Assembly (NCBI GenBank): GCA_040235415.1
Contig: JBECKR010000234.1
Location: 1-8,419 of the forward strand
DNA length: 8,419 nucleotides
Reading direction: 5' to 3'
DNA from: JBECKR01 sp040235415
GTDB taxonomy: Bacteria > Acidobacteriota > Polarisedimenticolia > Polarisedimenticolales > Polarisedimenticolaceae
The notes beneath the pieces are model-generated. The model did no database searches. It was not told the origin of the DNA and worked only from the letters and a program-made list of their open reading frames with translations. Positions within the stretch are counted from its first letter, which is position 1; every line of letters begins with the position of its first letter. The translations under genes were made by a program, and so were the position numbers. Shown here piece after piece: positions 5,954-8,419 of this stretch.

Positions 5954-6173
5954 CTCACGCCGCGTTATGGGTGGATTCCTGCCCGGACGCGCGCTCCGAT
6001 TCGGTTCCCTGCGCCGCACACGACGGGATTCCGGGCGGTTCGCTTCGTTTTTGTGGTGGATATGGGTGGTTCAGAGGTGCGATCGCGGCCTCCTCTTTAG
6101 TCCTGGAGCCGACAGGGGGCCGAGTGTACCCTGGGCGCCTCCCCTCCGGTTCGGGAGCGGGACCGAGGGCGGC

Positions 6174-6602
6174 ATGCACGAGTGGGCGCTCGCGGAAGGG
6201 GTCGTGGTCACGGCGCTCGAGGAGGCGGATCGCCTGGGATTCGAGCGCATCGACGCGCTCCGGGTCACGATCGGCGAGCTGCAGCAGATCTCGAAGGACG
6301 TCTTCGAGTTCGCCGTCGCGGAGGTCCTGCCGAAGAGCCACCCGAAGCTCGCCCGCGCGGCGATCGCGCTCGAGATCGAGCCGGCGGGGTTCCGCTGCCG
6401 GCGATGCGCTCGGGAGTTCTCCCTCGCCGACGTCGCCGGCGCGCTCGGCGACGACGAGGGCGAGGCGGTGCACTTCGTGCCCGAGCTCGCGCACGCCTTC
6501 CTCGCCTGCCCGGACTGCGAGAGCCCCGACTTCGAGGTCGTGCGCGGCCGGGGGGTGTGGATCGCCGAGATCCGCGGCACGCCGGCCGCGGGGGAGGACT
6601 GA
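6174..6602 (+). CDS. hypA: HypA, nickel chaperone for hydrogenase maturation, archaeal-type long form
   Basis: A 142-residue HypA that delivers Ni to the large subunit of [NiFe] hydrogenase (in some bacteria also to urease). It begins MHEWALAEG: the N-terminus, His2 and Glu3 are the Ni site. The zinc loop has two CxxC pairs, CRRC (75-78) and CPDC (112-115). They are separated by a long insert containing EAVHFVPELAHAFL (98-110), and followed by FEVVRGRGVWI (120-130). Usual bacterial HypA is about 115 residues with a short zinc loop. This length, the insert and the HF.PE..HAFLACP stretch closely recall Thermococcus HypA (about 139 residues). In that protein a histidine in this insert (His98 as I recall; here probably His100) joins the Ni site when HypA binds its ATPase partner. 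The start is ATG at 6174 with GAGGG four bases upstream. The stop is four bases from the start of the ATPase gene, implying co-translation. Confidence 0.9.
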   Translation: MHEWALAEGVVVTALEEADRLGFERIDALRVTIGELQQISKDVFEFAVAEVLPKSHPKLARAAIALEIEPAGFRCRRCAREFSLADVAGALGDDEGEAVHFVPELAHAFLACPDCESPDFEVVRGRGVWIAEIRGTPAAGED

Positions 6603-6606
6603 GGCG

Positions 6607-7329
6607 ATGGACCCGAGGCTCGCGGTCATCGGGCGTCGCCTCGCCGGCGTCGCGCGCATCGTCGCCGTGACCGGCGGCAAGGGCGGCATCGGCAAGAGCC
6701 TGGTCGCGACGACGCTTTCGCTCGCGATGCAGCGCGAAGGGCGCCGCGTCGGCCTGCTCGACCTCGACTTCACCGGACCGTGCGACCACGTCTTCCTCGG
6801 CGCGGCGTGCCGCCTGCCGGAGGAGAAGTTCGGGATCGTCCCGGCCGAGGAGGCCGGGGTGCGGTTCCTGTCGCTGGCGTTCTTCACCGGCTCGAGGCCG
6901 GCGGCGTTGCGCGGGGGGGAGCTCAGCGACGCCGTCGTGGAACTGCTCGCGATCACGCAGTGGGGCGACGTCGACGTCCTGGTGATCGACACCCCGCCGG
7001 GGCTCGGCGACGCGCTGCTCGACGTTCTGAGGCTGCTGCCCGCGACCCGCTTCTTGGCGCTGTCGACCCCGTCGCGGGTCGTGGTCGAGACCGTACGCCG
7101 CACGCTCGCGCTCCTCGCGGGGGTCGGCGCGGCGACGCTCGGCGTGCTCGAGAACATGCGCCGCGGCGACGACCCCGCCGTCGAGCGGCTCGCCGTCGAG
7201 GCCGGAGTGCGCTATCTCGGCGCGGTGCCGTTCGATCCCGGCGTCGAGGACGCGATCGGGGACCCGCGCGCGCTGCTCGACTCCGAGGCCGGCCGGGCGG
7301 TCCGCGCCGTGGCCTCCGGGATCTCCTGA
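6607..7329 (+). CDS. HypB of the ATPase (Mrp/MinD) type, partner of HypA
   Basis: A 240-residue SIMIBI-class P-loop ATPase. The deviant Walker A is GGKGGIGKS (23-31, with both K25 and K30), the A' or switch I aspartate is in LLDLDFTGP (50-58), and Walker B/switch II is VIDTPPGLGD (126-135). NTP-base contacts are likely around LENM (181-184). It lacks the C-terminal CPxC motif of Mrp/ApbC iron-sulfur carriers. It also lacks the His-rich start and GTPase NKxD motif of ordinary HypB. Features such as MDPRLAVIGRRL at the start, LRGGELSDAVVELLAITQWG (101-120) and EDAIGDP match what I remember of Thermococcus HypB(AT), which raises the Ni affinity of HypA in an ATP-controlled complex. The position four bases after hypA strongly supports this role. 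Start ATG 6607, with GGGGGAGG at 6590-6597. A generic Mrp-family ATPase is the alternative. Confidence 0.85.
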   Translation: MDPRLAVIGRRLAGVARIVAVTGGKGGIGKSLVATTLSLAMQREGRRVGLLDLDFTGPCDHVFLGAACRLPEEKFGIVPAEEAGVRFLSLAFFTGSRPAALRGGELSDAVVELLAITQWGDVDVLVIDTPPGLGDALLDVLRLLPATRFLALSTPSRVVVETVRRTLALLAGVGAATLGVLENMRRGDDPAVERLAVEAGVRYLGAVPFDPGVEDAIGDPRALLDSEAGRAVRAVASGIS

Positions 7330-7352
7330 GCGCGCGGGCCGCCGGAGGAGCG

Positions 7353-7763
7353 ATGCAGGAGTTCCGCACCACCCGCGCGATCGACTTCGCCGATACCGAC
7401 ATGGGCGGGATCGTGCACTTCTCGCGCTACCTCGTCTACATGGAGACCGCGGAGCACGAGTGCCTCCGGGCGCTCGGCCTCGACGTCGTCGCCGAGCGCG
7501 GCGGCGAGACGGTGTGCTGGCCGCGGGTTCGCGCGAGCTGCGAGTACCGCAGCCCGCTGCGCTTCGGCGACGTCGTCGACATCGCGGTCCGCGTCGCGCG
7601 CCGCGGCGCGCGCTCGCTGACGTGGAGCTTCCGGCTCGCGGTCGGGGACCGCGAGGTCGCGCGCGGCGAGATGGTCACGGTGTGCTGCGCCGTCGCCCCC
7701 GGCGGCGGGGTCCGCTCGATCCCGATCCCCGAGCGGCTCGCGGAGCGGCTCGGCGCCGGCTGA
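7353..7763 (+). CDS. YbgC/4HBT-like acyl-CoA thioesterase
   Basis: A 136-residue single hotdog-domain protein of the 4-hydroxybenzoyl-CoA thioesterase class. The active-site signature is DFADTDMGGIVHFSRYLVYM with following E31, at residues 11-31; D16 is the expected catalytic aspartate and the Y..Y/E pattern marks the long helix. The middle strand region PLRFGDVVDI (68-77) is typical of YbgC/FadM-like enzymes that hydrolyse acyl-CoA or acyl-ACP. The substrate is unknown. The ATG at 7353 has GGAGGAG immediately upstream (7344-7350). The gene begins 23 bases after the HypB-type ATPase gene and is probably in its operon, although no functional link to nickel insertion is evident. Its stop codon lies inside an inverted repeat shared with the convergent neighbour. 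Confidence 0.85.
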   Translation: MQEFRTTRAIDFADTDMGGIVHFSRYLVYMETAEHECLRALGLDVVAERGGETVCWPRVRASCEYRSPLRFGDVVDIAVRVARRGARSLTWSFRLAVGDREVARGEMVTVCCAVAPGGGVRSIPIPERLAERLGAG

Positions 7764-7777
7764 GGACCGCTCAGCCG
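7757..7777. terminator. Inverted repeat joining two convergent stop codons
   Basis: CGGCTGAG-GACCG-CTCAGCCG is a perfect 8-bp inverted repeat with a 5-base loop. The TGA of the thioesterase (7761-7763) and the TGA of the opposite-strand gene (7773-7771) are each part of an arm, and only seven bases separate the genes. It may act as a bidirectional termination or mRNA-stabilising hairpin, but neither strand has a U-run after it. Confidence 0.4.
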
Positions 7778-8419
7778 CCGGAGCGCCGCGCCACGCCGAG
7801 CACGTTCGGGATCGGCCAGGCGAGGTACGGGTCGGCGTCGGTGCCCTCGGCGGCGACCGAGCCGGCGAGCTCGAGCGTCGTGCCGCCCGCGCTCACGACC
7901 AGCACCGCCTCCGAGCCGCCCTCCAAGTACTGCGCGCGGTCGATGTCGAGCGGCAGCCGCAGCAGACAGGCGACGAGCGCGTGCACCGACGCCACCATGC
8001 GGCTGTGGATGAACAGCAGCCGTCCCGCGCGGTCGACCCCGAGCGCCGCGACGCTCGTGCGCGTCTCGCCCGGGGCCCAGACGTTGCGCCCGTCGCTCGC
8101 GATCATGCGGAGGTTCTGGATGACGGTGCGGTAGTCGCGCGTCAGCGCGCCGAGGTCGGTCTCGTCGAGGTCGGCGAGCACGAACGGCGGCACGCCGCCG
8201 GAGCGGGGGTTGAACGCCAGCGCGCTCTTGTAGCTCTTGACCGGGATCGGGTTGTTGACGTGCGCGTCGTCGACCATGAACCCGACGTGGCGCCGGAAGT
8301 CGGGGTGGTACATCCCGGCGTTCGTCGCGACGACGAGCCCGCTTTGCTCCGCCCAGCGGCGCACCGGCTCCGGCGCGTCCCCGGGCTCGCGCGAGGAGGC
8401 CAGCAGCTCGAGCCGGAAC
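7771..8419 (-). CDS. Phosphodiester glycosidase-family (NAGPA/DUF2233) protein, C-terminal part
   Basis: The minus-strand frame is open to the right edge (first complete codon at 8418), giving 215 residues without a true start. The GTG at 8364 is inside the domain and is not the real start. Family marks are FRLELLASSRE at the edge, LVVATNAGMY (28-37 of the visible part), a NLRM segment, GRNVWAPGETRTSVAALGVD followed by GRLLFIHSR, and LPLDIDRAQYLEGGSEA near the C-terminus. This is the phosphodiester glycosidase (NAGPA-like, Pfam DUF2233) domain. In animals it uncovers mannose-6-phosphate; in bacteria its substrates are mostly unknown, possibly cell-envelope phosphodiesters, and members are often exported. 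Any signal peptide would lie outside the window. It is convergent with the thioesterase gene. Confidence 0.8.
   Translation of the reverse strand, partial: FRLELLASSREPGDAPEPVRRWAEQSGLVVATNAGMYHPDFRRHVGFMVDDAHVNNPIPVKSYKSALAFNPRSGGVPPFVLADLDETDLGALTRDYRTVIQNLRMIASDGRNVWAPGETRTSVAALGVDRAGRLLFIHSRMVASVHALVACLLRLPLDIDRAQYLEGGSEAVLVVSAGGTTLELAGSVAAEGTDADPYLAWPIPNVLGVARRSGG

Larger units (their letters stand above)
5702..6173. other. 472-bp gene-free region between arsS and hypA
   Basis: No open frame here resembles a protein. The left half holds the minus-strand terminator, small RNA candidate and AT-rich promoter described separately. The right half (about 5908-6173) precedes hypA and contains a perfect 10-bp palindrome GGGTGCACCC (5922-5931), an inverted repeat CGGAGC-CC-GCTCCG (5940-5953) and two copies of ATGGGTGG (5967-5974 and 6062-6069). 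I could not find a convincing -35/-10 or sigma54 (-24/-12) promoter for hypA, so its transcription start is unassigned. Confidence 0.6.

Noticed and set aside
6036..6069. Promoter for hypA around GATATG, or a sigma54 site
   Set aside because: No -35 at proper spacing and no GG/GC pair with -24/-12 geometry was found.
6607..7329. Mrp/ApbC iron-sulfur cluster carrier
   Set aside because: It lacks the C-terminal CPxC pair of that family and is four bases from hypA, with features recalled from HypB(AT). Kept only as an alternative.

Overview
This is a GC-rich bacterial window of about 8.4 kb with tightly packed genes on both strands. The genes are mostly housekeeping or accessory metabolism, and there is no phage, IS, CRISPR, tRNA or rRNA signal. 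The very high GC, the GTG starts with good Shine-Dalgarno sites, the mitochondrial-type aconitase, ArsS and an archaeal-like HypA/HypB pair would fit a soil or sediment lineage such as Acidobacteriota, Myxococcota or a related uncultured phylum. I cannot fix the phylum from the sequence alone.

Left part (1-1821): the 5' end of a flavin-dependent oxidoreductase gene runs off the left edge on the minus strand. A 106-bp divergent spacer with a perfect 12-bp palindrome follows. Then come a YkuE/YaeI-like metallophosphoesterase and a stand-alone two-CBS-domain protein, both on the plus strand.

Centre (1832-5701): a complete aconitase gene on the minus strand is convergent with the CBS gene. A divergent control region (4103-4332) holds a plausible sigma70-type promoter and three CGGAAC hexamers. 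On its other side is a two-gene plus-strand operon: a small AhpD-fold CxxC protein followed one base later by the radical SAM enzyme ArsS of arsenosugar synthesis.

Gap (5702-6173): 472 bases without a convincing gene. It contains an AT-rich minus-strand promoter candidate and, about 150 bases further on, a GC-rich hairpin followed by eight U on the minus strand. Together these look like an undescribed small RNA gene. Small palindromes sit between this and hypA.

Right part (6174-8419): hypA, hypB of the ATPase (Mrp/MinD) type and a YbgC-like hotdog thioesterase form a compact plus-strand operon. HypA has the long form and the residues seen in Thermococcus HypA, and its partner is an ATPase rather than the usual bacterial GTPase HypB. 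This points to an archaeal-style nickel delivery module for [NiFe] hydrogenase maturation. A 5'-truncated phosphodiester glycosidase-family gene converges from the right edge. The two stop codons there are built into one inverted repeat.

The most notable items are the archaeal-type HypA/HypB(ATPase) pair and the candidate minus-strand small RNA.
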